A stretch of DNA of 64,000 nt from Albimonas pacifica (GTDB lineage: Bacteria > Pseudomonadota > Alphaproteobacteria > Rhodobacterales > Rhodobacteraceae). The notes under the pieces are model-generated. The model had not been told where the DNA came from. It did not search any database and saw nothing but the letters and a program-made list of their open reading frames with translations. Location of the stretch: assembly GCF_900113695.1 (NCBI RefSeq), contig NZ_FOQH01000009.1:217941-281940 (forward strand), written 5' to 3'. Each line of letters starts with the position of its first letter. Position 1 is the first letter of the stretch. Shown piece by piece: positions 44,731-56,443 of this stretch. The position numbers and the translations under genes are program-made.

Positions 44731-45944
44731 GCGAGGGCGCCTCCCCCCCGCGCCGGGTCTCGATCCTGGGCGCGACGGGGTCCATCGGCCGCTCGACCCT
44801 CGACATCCTGCGCCACGCGGGGCCCGGGGCGGTCGAGGTCGTGGCCCTGACCGGGCGCGACAACATCGCAGGCCTCGCCGAGGCCGCCCGCGAGTTCCGC
44901 GCCGAGGTCGCCGTCACCGCCGACCCCTCCCGCTACGAGGACCTCAAGGCGGCGCTGGCGGGCTCCGGCGTCGAGGCCGCGGCGGGGGAGCGCGCGGTGA
45001 TCGAGGCCGCCGCCCGCCCCGCCGACTGGACCATGGCCGCCATCGTCGGCTCGGCCGGGCTCGCGCCCACGCTGGCGGCGCTGCGGCAGGGGCGCACGCT
45101 GGCGCTGGCGAACAAGGAATGCCTGGTCTCGGCCGGCGGGCTCTTCATCGAGGAGGCCGCGCGCGCGGGGGCCGAGCTGCTGCCCGTCGACAGCGAGCAC
45201 AACGCCATCTTCCAGGTGCTCGACCGCCCCAACCGCGCGGCGGTGGAGAAGATCCTGCTGACCGCCTCGGGCGGCCCGTTCCGCGACTGGCCCGCCGAGC
45301 GGATCGCCGAAGCGACGCCCGAGGAGGCCGTCGCCCATCCCAACTGGGACATGGGGGCGAAGATCTCGATCGACAGCGCCTCGATGTTCAACAAGGGGCT
45401 GGAGATGATCGAGGCGATGCATCTCTTCGCGCTGCGCCCCGACCAGGTCGAGGTGCTGGTGCATCCCCAGTCCATCGTCCATTCCATGGTCGCCTATGTG
45501 GACGGCGCGGTGCTGGCCCAGATGGGCGCGCCCGACATGCGCCACGCCATCGGCCACGCCTTCCACCACCCCGCGCGCGCCCCCCTGCCGGTCGAGCGTC
45601 TGGACCTCGCCGCCATCGGCGCGCTGGAGTTCCGCGCCCCCGACCCGGTGCGCTTCCCCGCCCTGCGCCTTGCGCGCGAGGCGATGGAGGCGGGCGGGCT
45701 GGCCGGCTGCGCCCTGAACGCGGCCAAGGAGGCGGCGCTGGAGGCGTTCATGGACCGCCGCCTGCCCTTCATGGGCATGGCCCAGGTGGTCGAGGAAGTG
45801 CTCTCGGCCCTCTCGCCCTTCGCGCCGGCCGGCTCGCTCGACGACGTCTTCGCGATGGACGCGCTGGCGCGCGCCGCGGCGGGGGAGCGCATCGCGGCCC
45901 GGATCCGCGCCTCCGGGCTGGGAAAAGGGGCGGCCTTCGCCTAG
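44724..45944 (+). CDS. dxr: 1-deoxy-D-xylulose 5-phosphate reductoisomerase
   Basis: A 406-residue NADPH enzyme of the methylerythritol phosphate pathway that makes the precursors used by UppS. The NADPH site is ILGATGSIGRST. The metal and substrate region has ANKECLVSAGG and DSEHNAIFQVL. Other blocks are LTASGGPFR, HPNWDMGAKISIDSASM and NKGLEMIEA. The start may be the ATG at 44724 or the adjacent GTG at 44727. Confidence 0.97.
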   Translation: MVSEGASPPRRVSILGATGSIGRSTLDILRHAGPGAVEVVALTGRDNIAGLAEAAREFRAEVAVTADPSRYEDLKAALAGSGVEAAAGERAVIEAAARPADWTMAAIVGSAGLAPTLAALRQGRTLALANKECLVSAGGLFIEEAARAGAELLPVDSEHNAIFQVLDRPNRAAVEKILLTASGGPFRDWPAERIAEATPEEAVAHPNWDMGAKISIDSASMFNKGLEMIEAMHLFALRPDQVEVLVHPQSIVHSMVAYVDGAVLAQMGAPDMRHAIGHAFHHPARAPLPVERLDLAAIGALEFRAPDPVRFPALRLAREAMEAGGLAGCALNAAKEAALEAFMDRRLPFMGMAQVVEEVLSALSPFAPAGSLDDVFAMDALARAAAGERIAARIRASGLGKGAAFA

Positions 45945-45994
45945 ATTGACGCCGGTTCATCCGCGCCCGACCGGGGGCGCCGTTCGGAGGTCCC

Positions 45995-47362
45995 ATGGAC
46001 GCGTTCTCCCTGTTGTCGAACGTCGGCGGCATCGGCTTCGCCATCGCCTCCTTCCTGGTGGTGCTGGGGGTCGTGGTCTTCATCCACGAGTACGGCCACT
46101 ACATCGTGGCGCGCTGGTGCGGGATCCACGCCGAGGTGTTCTCGATCGGCTTCGGCAAGGAGCTGTTCCACTGGACCGACAGGCGCGGCACCCGCTGGCG
46201 GCTGGCGGCGCTGCCGCTGGGGGGCTACGTGAGGTTCCTGGGCGACGGGGACGCGGCCTCGGCCCGCGCGGACCTGCATGAGCTCGAGCACATGAGCGAG
46301 GCGCAGCGCGCCCGCTCCTTCCCCGGGGCGGCGCTGTGGAAGCGCGCGCTGGCGGTGGCCGCGGGGCCGGGGTTCAACTTCATCCTCTCGATCGGCATCT
46401 ACGCCTGCCTCGCGCTCGCCATCGGCACCGGCTCCGACCGGCCGGTGATCGGCACGATGGACGAGACCGCCGCGGTCATGGCGGCCGACATGGACCCGCT
46501 GCAGGTGGGCGACGAGGTGCTGGTCGTCGAGGGGACGGAGATCGAGACCTTCTCCGACATCTCGCGCGCCTTCGCCGCCGCCTCCGACGCGCAGCCCGGG
46601 CGCGAGCGTTTCGCGGTGACGGTGCGCCGGGGCGGCGAGGTGCTGGATCTGAAGACGGCCGCGGCGATCCCGCCGGTGGTGGGCGCGGTGACCCCCGACA
46701 GCCCGGCCGAGGCGGCGGGGTTCCGGGCGGGCGACCGGATCCTGTCGATCGACGGCCAGCCCGTGGGCGCCTTCGCCGACCTGCAGCGGCGGGTGATCGC
46801 CTCGGGCGGGGGCGAGCCGGTGACCATGGTGCTCGACGACGGGACCGGCCCGCGCGAGACGGTGCTGACGGCGAAGATGCAGCCCTATCCGACCGCCGAC
46901 GGGGGCATCGAGATGCGCCCGCTGATCGGCGTGACGGCGATCCCGCGGCTGGCGCCCGAGGTGGTGACGCCGGGGATCCTGCAGGCGGTGGAGATCGGCG
47001 CGATCCGCACCTGGCAGATCATCTACTCGTCCTTCGCCTACGTGGGCGCGATCATCGGCGGCGAGGCCGACAGCTCGGGCCTCGGCGGGCCGATCAAGAT
47101 CGCCTCGCTCTCGGGCCAGGCGGCGGATGCGGGGATCGTGGCGTTCCTGAGCATGATCGCGATGATCTCGGCCTCGATCGGGATGATCAACCTGTTCCCG
47201 ATCCCGGTGCTCGACGGCGGGCACCTGCTGTTCTACGCGATCGAGGCCCTGCGCGGCCGCCCGCTGGGCGAGAAGGCCGCGGAATACGCGACCGGCGTGG
47301 GCCTCGCGCTGGTGATCAGCCTGATGGTGTTCGTGACCTACAACGACCTGATGGGCCTCTGA
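45995..47362 (+). CDS. rseP: Site-2 protease RseP (intramembrane zinc metalloprotease)
   Basis: A 455-residue M50 protease of the inner membrane. Zinc ligands are in VFIHEYGHY near the N-terminus and in PVLDGGHLL near the C-terminus. Two periplasmic PDZ domains lie between them (VGDEVLVVEGTEI and AGFRAGDRILSIDGQPVGAF). It cleaves membrane-bound anti-sigma factors and remnant signal peptides. It ends the uppS-cdsA-dxr-rseP block. The bamA gene that usually follows in alphaproteobacteria is absent here, and a palindromic element occupies that place. Confidence 0.96.
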   Translation: MDAFSLLSNVGGIGFAIASFLVVLGVVVFIHEYGHYIVARWCGIHAEVFSIGFGKELFHWTDRRGTRWRLAALPLGGYVRFLGDGDAASARADLHELEHMSEAQRARSFPGAALWKRALAVAAGPGFNFILSIGIYACLALAIGTGSDRPVIGTMDETAAVMAADMDPLQVGDEVLVVEGTEIETFSDISRAFAAASDAQPGRERFAVTVRRGGEVLDLKTAAAIPPVVGAVTPDSPAEAAGFRAGDRILSIDGQPVGAFADLQRRVIASGGGEPVTMVLDDGTGPRETVLTAKMQPYPTADGGIEMRPLIGVTAIPRLAPEVVTPGILQAVEIGAIRTWQIIYSSFAYVGAIIGGEADSSGLGGPIKIASLSGQAADAGIVAFLSMIAMISASIGMINLFPIPVLDGGHLLFYAIEALRGRPLGEKAAEYATGVGLALVISLMVFVTYNDLMGL

Positions 47363-47590
47363 CCCGCCCCGCGGCCCCGCAGCCCCGCCCCGGGGCCGCG
47401 GGGTCGCCCTCTCTCTCTCCCTCTTCGCCCGGGTCCGGGGTCCCCGCCTCCGCGCGCCCGGCTCCGGCGCCCCTCCCCCTCGGCCCCTCCCCCTCGGCCC
47501 CTCGCCCGGCCCCGCCGCCTTCCCGGTCCCCCCCTCCGCCATCCCGCCTCCCCGGCCCGCCGCCCGGCGCCCGGACAGGCTTCCCCCGCG

Positions 47591-47800
47591 GAGCGCCTGT
47601 TCCCCGGAGCCGTCCGTCGCGGATGCCGGACAGAGCGACTCGCCCGCCCCGGTCAAGGATCGCGCAGCGACCCGGCGAAGCCGGGCTTGTCCTTGACCGG
47701 GGCGGGCGAGTCGCTCAGGCATCGCAAGCGACGGACGGCTGCGGGGAACAGGCGCGGCCCTGTTCCCGGGTGAGTCAGGAGCCCGCCGGAGGCTCCCCCC
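47591..47800 (+). repeat. Dispersed palindromic element, copy D
   Basis: This is the only clear structure in the 47363-48077 gap. The inner arms equal those of copy C, but the central hairpin differs as a pair (CCCGGC-GAA-GCCGGG). The outer arms carry CGTCCGTCGC and GCGACGGACG and are again complementary. The tail GTGAGTCAGGAGCCCGCCGG matches copy A. Confidence 0.85.
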
Positions 47801-48077
47801 TCCCCCTCCCGGCGCCTCCCTTCCCCGCGAGCGCCCCTGCCAAGCCCGCCCGCAGGGCGCCTCCTCTCCGAATGCCCCTCCAAACGCCCCACCGGCAGCC
47901 CCCGCGCCGACCCGTCGCGCGGGGGACGCCGGGGCGCCGATTGACCTTCCCGTCCGGGCGGCGGAGAGTCCGCCCCTCCCGAGATCCGCCCGGAGACAGG
48001 ATGCTCCCCGCCGCACGCCCTCCCCTCGCCCGCCCCTCCGCCGCGCCCCGGCCCGCGCCCCATACGGGCCGCGGCCG
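47801..48077 (+). other. Upstream region of psuK
   Basis: No gene was seen. TTGACC at 47941-47946 could be a -35 element for psuK-psuG, but the -10 side is poor. The same CGATTGACCTTC string occurs upstream of the amidase gene at about 15941. Confidence 0.35.
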
Positions 48078-49033
48078 ATGAAGGACGACCGCTCCGAGCC
48101 GCCCGCGCCGCCCGTGCGCGCCGAGGCGCCTGCGCCCGTGCGCCCCGTTCCGCGCGGCCCTGCGGTGGTGTGCCTGGGCGGCGCGCACTGGGACATGGTC
48201 GGGCGGCCCGCGGGTCCGCTCGCCCCGGGCGGCGACATGCCGGGCCGGATGATCCGCCGCCCCGGCGGCGTGGCCCTGAACCTCGCGCTGGCCTTCGCAG
48301 GCCTCGGCCGGCCCACGGTGCTCGCCGCCCCGGTGGGCCGCGATCCGGAGGGGGCTGCGCTCGCCGCCCGCCTGTCGTCGCGCGGGGTCAGCCTGCGGCG
48401 CATGGGCCCCGAGGCGCCGACCGGCCTCTACCTCGCCATCGAGGACGGGGCCGGCGGGCTCGCCGCCGCCGTCGCCGACCTGCCCGGCTGCGAGGCCGCG
48501 GCCCCCGAGCACCTGCGCGAGGTGCTGACCCCCACCGCCGCCAACGCCGCCGCCTGGGTGCTGGAGGCGAACCTGCCCGCCGAGACGCTGGCCGCCGTGG
48601 TCGCCGCCCACGCCGCCCTGCCGCCCGAGGCGCGCCCCTGGCTGGTCGCCAACCCCGCATCCCCCGCCCGGGCCGAGCGGCTGGCGGGCCTGCTGGGCGC
48701 GCTCGACCTGCTGATCTGCAACCGCGCCGAGGCCGAGACGCTGGCCGGCCGCCGCTTCGAGGGCGCGGCCGAGGCCGCCGCCGGCCTGCGCGCCCTGGGC
48801 CTCGCCGAGGTGGCCGTCACCGACGGTCCCGCCCCCGCCGCCGCGGCCGACGCCGCGGGCGTGATCGCGCGCATCCCCCTGCCCGCGCCGGCGCAGCCCA
48901 GCCTGCTGATGGCGACCGGCGCCGGCGACGCGCTCTTCGCCGCCTATCTTCACGCCCGCCTGAAGGGCGAGGCCACCGCCGAGGCGCTGGAGGACGGCCT
49001 GCGCGCCGCCCGCGCCCGCATGGAGACCGTCGA

Positions 49034-49037
<4 letters not shown>
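48078..49037 (+). CDS. psuK: PfkB-family sugar kinase, probable pseudouridine kinase
   Basis: A 319-residue ribokinase-fold protein with the N-terminal substrate region GGAHWDMVGR and the C-terminal PfkB signature MATGAGDALFAAYL, whose aspartate is the catalytic base. The function is read from the overlapping psuG gene: phosphorylation of pseudouridine before glycosidic cleavage. A Pro/Ala-rich N-terminal extension of about 25 residues precedes the fold. Its stop overlaps the psuG start (ATGA). Confidence 0.88.
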
Positions 49038-49954
<917 letters not shown>

Positions 49955-50003
49955 GGCCGCCCCCCCGCTTGACCGCCGCCGCCGGGCGGGCGATCAGCGG
50001 CCC

Positions 50004-50909
50004 ATGGCCCGCATCGACCTCCGCCCCGTTCTCATCGCCGGCCCGACCGCCTCGGGCAAGTCGGGGCTCGCCCTGCGGCTGGCCGAGGGCGCGCCCTCGG
50101 TCGTGATCAACGCCGATGCGCTGCAGGTCTACGACGGCTGGCGGGTGCTGACGGCGAGGCCCTCGCCCGAGGAGGAGGCGCGGGCGCCGCATCGGCTCTA
50201 CGGGCATGTGCCGGTCAAGGAGAGCCATTCCGCCGGGCGCTGGCTGCGGGAGGCGGCAGAGGAGCTGGCCGCCGCGCGCGCAGCCGGGCTGCGGCCGATC
50301 GTGGTGGGGGGCACCGGGCTCTATTTCACCGCGCTGACCCAGGGCCTCGCCGAGATCCCCGAGACCCCGCCCGAGGTCCGCGCCGCCGCCGAGGCGCGGC
50401 TCGCAGAACTCGGCCCGCAGGGGTTCGCGGCCGAGCTCGCCCGGCTCGACCCCGCCACCCACGCCCGCATCGACGCACGCAACCCCCGCCGGGTGATGCG
50501 CGCGTGGGAGGCGTTCCAGGTGGCGGGCCGGCCGCTGGCGGAGCTGCAGGACGCGACGCCGCCGCCCCTGCTGCCCCTGGCGCAGGCCCGCGCGGTGCGG
50601 CTGATGCCGGCGCGCGAGACGCTCTATGCCGCGATCGAGGCGCGCTTCGACCAGATGCTGGCCGAAGGGGCGCTGGAGGAGGCGCGGGCGGCGCTCGACT
50701 GGCCGCCGGCGCCCGGCGCGATGAAGGCGATCGGGGCGGCGGAGCTGACGGCGCACCTGCGCGGCGAGATCCCCCTCGCCGAGGCGCGCGAGGCCGCGGT
50801 GCAGGCCACCCGCCGCTACGCCAGGCGCCAGCTGACCTGGATGCGCAACCGCCTGCCCGACTGGCCCGCCGCCGCCACCCCGCAGGAGGCGCTGGAGCGG
50901 CTGGCCTGA
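50004..50909 (+). CDS. miaA: tRNA dimethylallyltransferase
   Basis: A 301-residue enzyme that adds the isopentenyl group to A37 of tRNAs reading U-starting codons. The P-loop is AGPTASGKSGLA, followed by the substrate motif INADALQVYDGW (normally ADSxQVY) and VVGGTGLYFTAL. The C-terminal part has RQLTWMRNR. In many alphaproteobacteria the gene stands near the ilv attenuator operon, as here. Confidence 0.95.
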   Translation: MARIDLRPVLIAGPTASGKSGLALRLAEGAPSVVINADALQVYDGWRVLTARPSPEEEARAPHRLYGHVPVKESHSAGRWLREAAEELAAARAAGLRPIVVGGTGLYFTALTQGLAEIPETPPEVRAAAEARLAELGPQGFAAELARLDPATHARIDARNPRRVMRAWEAFQVAGRPLAELQDATPPPLLPLAQARAVRLMPARETLYAAIEARFDQMLAEGALEEARAALDWPPAPGAMKAIGAAELTAHLRGEIPLAEAREAAVQATRRYARRQLTWMRNRLPDWPAAATPQEALERLA

Positions 50910-51342
50910 GGCCCGGGCCCCAGGGGGGCGGGAAGCCTCCTGCGCGTCCCGCCTCGAGAGCGTCCCGGCCGGGGCGCGCCGGGGTGGGCGGGCGGGAGGC
51001 GCGCCCCGGCCGGGACGCGGGCCACCGGCGCGCCGGGCGGGGGAGCGCGACGCCGGCCGCCGCCGAGGCTCCCCCGAGGCCAAAGAGCGGATGCGGCGCC
51101 GGCCGGCGGATTCGGGATCATGCAGCCCGGCGGGCCTCGGGGCGGCTTCGTGCCGCGCTGATTGTCCGGGCGCCATCGTATTCTCTGCCCCCCGACGCGC
51201 GCCTTCGGGCCGGTCGGTCCTCATCCCCTTCGGGCGTGCCGCGGCTCCGGTCGCGAGGCCCTTGACCTCGAGCGTGGTCGAGGTCGCAGCCTCTGGAGCC
51301 TCGCGCCTTGCCCTGCCTGCCCGAAACCGACCGGACCGACCG
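50910..51342 (+). other. Intergenic region upstream of the MFS gene
   Basis: No gene was recognised. The first part is GC-rich with short inverted repeats, and the second part carries a MerR-type palindrome. The coding-like frame that extends across it is a GC effect. Confidence 0.5.
51262..51292 (+). promoter_or_regulatory. SoxR/MerR-type operator-promoter before the MFS gene
   Basis: TTGACC (51262-51267) overlaps a perfect inverted repeat GACCTCGA-gcgtgg-TCGAGGTC (51264-51285). This matches the layout of SoxR boxes, in which the palindrome sits inside an over-long 19-base spacer. A weak -10 (CAGCCT) falls at the 19-base distance. SoxR is known to control efflux pumps in several non-enteric bacteria. 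No regulator gene is in the window. Confidence 0.5.
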
Positions 51343-52767
51343 ATGACCGCCGACCCCGCCCCCCTCGCGGCCCCCGAAGACTCGCCCGTCGGCTGGGGCG
51401 AGCTGCTGACCCGCGCCTACCTGCCCTCGCTCGCCATGGTCAGCCTCGCGGTCTGGCTGCATGCGGCCAACTCGATGGTCACCGCGACGCTGATCGACGC
51501 GATGCTCGACGAGATCGGGGGCGAGGCCTGGGTGGCCTGGTCGACGGCGCTTTATCTGGTGGGCTCGATCTCGGCCTCCTCGGTGGCGGGGCTGGCGGCG
51601 CGCAGGCGCGGGCTGAAGCCGGTGATGACGGCGGCGGCGGCGATCTTCGCGCTGGGATGCGCGGTGCAGGCGATGGCGCCGACCATGCCCGTGGTGCTGG
51701 GCGCGCGGCTGATGCAGGGGATCGGCGGCGGCGCGCTGGTGGCGCTCGCCTTCGTGGCGGCGGGGCAGCTGTTCCCGCGCCGGTTGACGGCGCGGGTGGT
51801 GGCGGTGATCTCGACCCTGTGGGGGATCTCGGCGCTGATCGGGCCGCTGTTCGGGGGCGCCTTCGTGGCGGCGGGAAGCTGGCGCGGCGCGGTCTGGGCC
51901 TTCGGCGCGCAGGCGCTGGCGCTGACCCTGCTGCTGGCCTTCGGGATGCGCGGCGTCGGCGGCGCGCGGCCCGAGGCCCCGCTCGCCCAGCGCCCGCCCC
52001 TGGTGCGGCTGGGGCTGATCGCGGCGGGGGTGTTCCTGATCGCGGCCGGCGGGGTCGAGGTGACGCCGCTCCGGACCGGGCTGCTGCTGCTCGCGGGCGT
52101 CGGCTGCCTGGTGGCGGCCTTCCGACGCGACGCGACCCGGGGCGAGGGGCGCATGTTCCCGCCGGGCGCCTTCCGGCTGTCGGACCGGGCGGGCGCGTCG
52201 CTGCTGATGATGTTCGCGCTGTGCTTCGCGACGGTGCCTTACCTGGCCTACGGGCCGGTGCTGCTGGTGCGGCTGCACGGGGTCTCGGCGATCGAGGCGG
52301 GGCTGGCGCTGGCCTCGCTGTCGGTGACCTGGAGCCTGGCGGCGATCGTGGTCTCGTCCTGGCCCGAGCGGCGCGATCCGCTGGCGGTGACGCTGGGCGT
52401 GTGCCTGGTGGCGGCGACCCCGCCGCTGCAGGCGCTGGCGTTCCCGGTGGGGCCGGTCTGGGCGATCGTCGCCATCGGCATCGTCGAGGGCGCGGGCTTC
52501 GGCATGGCCTGGACCTTCGTGCTGCGCCGGGCGCAGGCGCTCTCGGCCGAGGAGGACCGCGCGCGCATCGCCTCGGGCCTGCCGACGGCCGAGCAGCTGG
52601 GCTATGCCGCCGGCGCCGCCTTCGCCGGCGTCGCGGCCAACGCCGCCGGCTTCGCCGAGGCGGAGGGTCCGCAGGCGCTGTCCCGCGCGGCCCTGTGGAT
52701 ATTCCTCGCCCCCCTGCCCGCCGCCGTGCTGAGCCTGGTGGCGCTGCGGGCCTTCGTGCGGCGCTGA
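51343..52767 (+). CDS. MFS transporter (drug exporter type)
   Basis: A 474-residue major facilitator protein with about fourteen hydrophobic segments, most like the DHA2 type multidrug exporters. The loop after helix 2 (AARRRGLKPVM) is the usual basic cytoplasmic loop, and helix 4-5 has GARLMQGIGGGALVAL. The ATG at 51343 is preferred; the frame upstream is not protein-like. Control by an oxidative or redox-cycling signal is suggested by the palindrome 60 bases upstream. The substrate is unknown. Confidence 0.85.
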   Translation: MTADPAPLAAPEDSPVGWGELLTRAYLPSLAMVSLAVWLHAANSMVTATLIDAMLDEIGGEAWVAWSTALYLVGSISASSVAGLAARRRGLKPVMTAAAAIFALGCAVQAMAPTMPVVLGARLMQGIGGGALVALAFVAAGQLFPRRLTARVVAVISTLWGISALIGPLFGGAFVAAGSWRGAVWAFGAQALALTLLLAFGMRGVGGARPEAPLAQRPPLVRLGLIAAGVFLIAAGGVEVTPLRTGLLLLAGVGCLVAAFRRDATRGEGRMFPPGAFRLSDRAGASLLMMFALCFATVPYLAYGPVLLVRLHGVSAIEAGLALASLSVTWSLAAIVVSSWPERRDPLAVTLGVCLVAATPPLQALAFPVGPVWAIVAIGIVEGAGFGMAWTFVLRRAQALSAEEDRARIASGLPTAEQLGYAAGAAFAGVAANAAGFAEAEGPQALSRAALWIFLAPLPAAVLSLVALRAFVRR

Positions 52768-52913
52768 CGGGCGCCCGCGCAGGCCGGCGGGAGCGCGCCG
52801 GGCCTGCCCTGCGAGCGGGCCGGATGCACCCCGCGACGTTGCGGGAGAGGCACGGAAAATTGCGTGCGGACGGGGCGGCGCGCAATTTTCTCCGCCGGCG
52901 GCGGGTTTCGGGG

Positions 52914-52942
52914 TTGACCGACCGCCCGGCGGCCGGTAGTCA
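52914..52942 (+). promoter_or_regulatory. Candidate promoter of the ilv operon
   Basis: TTGACC and TAGTCA are 17 bases apart. Transcription would start about 30 bases before the leader peptide. Confidence 0.45.
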
Positions 52943-52978
52943 CCCGCCTGCGGAAAGACGGAAGGCGAAGAGTTGGAT

Positions 52979-53014
52979 ATGGCTCTCATCGTACTTAGGG
53001 ACGGGCGCGACTGA
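52979..53014 (+). CDS. ilv operon leader peptide
   Basis: An eleven-residue peptide, MALIVLRDGRD, with four branched-chain residues in a row (Leu-Ile-Val-Leu). The codons are CTC, ATC, GTA and CTT; GTA and CTT are rare in this GC-rich genome, so a shortage of charged tRNA should stall the ribosome here. It is followed by a stop codon and a hairpin series ending in a terminator. This is the arrangement of ribosome-mediated attenuation, and the peptide itself needs no function. Confidence 0.85.
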   Translation: MALIVLRDGRD

Positions 53015-53018
53015 CGGC

Positions 53019-53076
53019 GGACGAGGTTTCTCGTCCCCCAAGCGCCCGCATGCCCCCCTCGACCGGGGGTTTTTTT
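53019..53076 (+). terminator. ilv attenuator: hairpin and intrinsic terminator
   Basis: A first hairpin GGACGAG-gttt-CTCGTCC (53019-53036) follows the leader peptide. The terminator is a five-pair C/G stem at 53054-53069 followed by seven or more T residues. An alternative pairing of GGGCGC (53003-53008) with GCGCCC (53042-53047) could serve as part of the switch. Stalling on the Leu-Ile-Val codons would free downstream pairing and allow readthrough into the synthase gene. Confidence 0.85.
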
Positions 53077-53151
53077 GTGCCCGGCGCGACCAGAGCCCCG
53101 ACCGAAAGACCCCCTTCCGCCCGACCCCGACAACGCCAGAGGAAAGCACCG

Positions 53152-54906
<1,755 letters not shown>

Positions 54907-54937
54907 GCGCCCTCGCGCCGGCGGGGAGGCCGGAGGG

Positions 54938-55582
54938 ATGACGCGCATCGCCATTCTTGGAACCGGGCCGGTGGGGGCCGCGCTGGGCGCGCGGCTCGCC
55001 GCGGCGGGTCACGCGATCGTCTTCGGCTCCCGCGAGCCGGAGGGCGCGAAGGTCCGCGCCCTGCTGGCGCGGATCCCCGGGGCGGAGGCGGCCGCGCCCG
55101 CCGCCGCCGCCGCGGGCGCCGAGGCCGCGATCCTGGCGCTGCCCTGGGACGCGGTCGAGACCGCCCTGCCCCCGCTCGCCGGGGCGCTGGCGGGCAAGCC
55201 GCTGCTCGACGCCACCAACCCGCTCCGCCGGGCGGCGGACGGGCCGCATCTCGCGCTCGGCTTCGACGCCTCGGGCGGGGAGCGGGTGCAGGCGCTGGCG
55301 CCGGGGGCGAAGGTGGTCAAGGCCTTCAACACCACCGGCTTCGGCGCCATGGAGGCGCCGGAGTTCGAGGGCCGGCCCTCGGTCATGTTCTACTGCGGCG
55401 ACGACGCCGGCGCCTGCGAGACGGCCCGCGCGCTGATCGCCGACGTGGGCTTCGAGGCGGTGCACGCCGGCCCGCTCTCGGCGGCGCGCCTCACCGAGGC
55501 GCACGCCATGTTGTGGATTCACCTGGCCTATCGCGGCGGCATGGGCCGCGACTGGGCCTTCGCTCTTCTCCGCCGCGGCTGA
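54938..55582 (+). CDS. NADP-binding oxidoreductase (F420:NADPH reductase-like)
   Basis: A 214-residue Rossmann protein of the COG2085 type. The N-terminus ILGTGPVGAALGARLAAAGH binds the dinucleotide, and GSREPEGAK suggests NADPH specificity. VVKAFNTTGFGAM is typical of the family. It sits between the large and small subunit genes of acetolactate synthase, 31 bases from each, on the same strand, so it is expected to be co-transcribed with them. Its substrate is unknown; relation to F420 is by homology only. Confidence 0.82.
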   Translation: MTRIAILGTGPVGAALGARLAAAGHAIVFGSREPEGAKVRALLARIPGAEAAAPAAAAAGAEAAILALPWDAVETALPPLAGALAGKPLLDATNPLRRAADGPHLALGFDASGGERVQALAPGAKVVKAFNTTGFGAMEAPEFEGRPSVMFYCGDDAGACETARALIADVGFEAVHAGPLSAARLTEAHAMLWIHLAYRGGMGRDWAFALLRRG

Positions 55583-55612
55583 CGGCCCGGCGCCCGCTCG
55601 GACGGACACCGC

Positions 55613-56182
55613 ATGAACGCGCTCAACATCCCGCAGGGCTCGACCGCCCATTCCGCCTATTCGCTTCGCCCCACCCTCCCCGAGGGGGAGGAGCGCCGCA
55701 CGCTCGCGGTGCTGGTGAGGAACGAGGCGGGCGTGCTCGCCCGCGTCATCGGCCTGTTCTCGGGCCGGGGCTACAACATCGAGAGCCTGACGGTCTCGGA
55801 GACGGACCACGCCTCGCGCCGCTCGCGGATCACGGTGGTGACCACGGGCGAGCCCGCGATCATCGAGCAGATCAAGGCGCAGCTCAGCCGGATGGTGGTG
55901 GTCATCGACGTCCACGACCTGACGATGGAGGGCCCCTCGGTCGAGCGCGAGCTGGCGCTGATCAAGGTCGCCTGCACCGGCGAGGCGCGCGTCGAGGCCC
56001 TGCGCATGAGCCAGGTGTTCCGCGCCTCGGTGGTCGACACGACGCTGAAGAGCTTCGTCTTCGAGCTGACCGGCGCCCCCGACAAGATCGACGCCTTCGT
56101 CGAGCTGATGGCCCCCCTGGGCCTGGTCGACGTCTCCCGCACCGGCGTCGCCGCGATCAAGCGCGGCCCCGACCCGATGTGA
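55613..56182 (+). CDS. ilvN: Acetolactate synthase small (regulatory) subunit
   Basis: A 189-residue regulatory subunit (IlvH/IlvN) with an N-terminal ACT domain (TLAVLVRNEAGVLARVIGLFSGRGYNIESL) that binds valine for feedback inhibition. A C-terminal domain follows, ending in VDVSRTGVAAIKRG. A 25-residue N-terminal extension precedes the ACT domain. It ends the operon. About 175 bases later a palindromic element begins that is cut by the prophage. Confidence 0.96.
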   Translation: MNALNIPQGSTAHSAYSLRPTLPEGEERRTLAVLVRNEAGVLARVIGLFSGRGYNIESLTVSETDHASRRSRITVVTTGEPAIIEQIKAQLSRMVVVIDVHDLTMEGPSVERELALIKVACTGEARVEALRMSQVFRASVVDTTLKSFVFELTGAPDKIDAFVELMAPLGLVDVSRTGVAAIKRGPDPM

Positions 56183-56358
56183 GCGCAGGCCGGACGCGCC
56201 ACGCACCGACGAGGGCGGGGGACCACCCCCCGCCCTTTCGCGTATCCGCCTCCGCCCCCGAGCTCCGCCCTCCGCCTCCCCCATCCGCGCCCGCCGCGAC
56301 CGCTCCCGGCGCCTCGCCCGCGCCCCGGGCCCCGGCGCGCCGCCTGCGGCCCTCGCCG

Positions 56359-56443
56359 AGCGCCTGTTCTCCGGAGCCGTCTCTCGCTGATGCCGATCAG
56401 AGCGACTCGCCCGCCCCGGTCAAGGATCGCAAAGCGACCCGCG
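56359..56443 (+). repeat. Palindromic element, copy E, cut by the prophage
   Basis: It has the 5' half only: outer arm GAGCGCCTGTTCTCCGGAGCC, inner arm AGCGACTCGCCCGCCCCGG with TCAAGGA, then GACCCGCG. Homology stops at 56443, just where the central hairpin should turn back. The next bases, TGTAAGG, begin the prophage. Confidence 0.85.
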
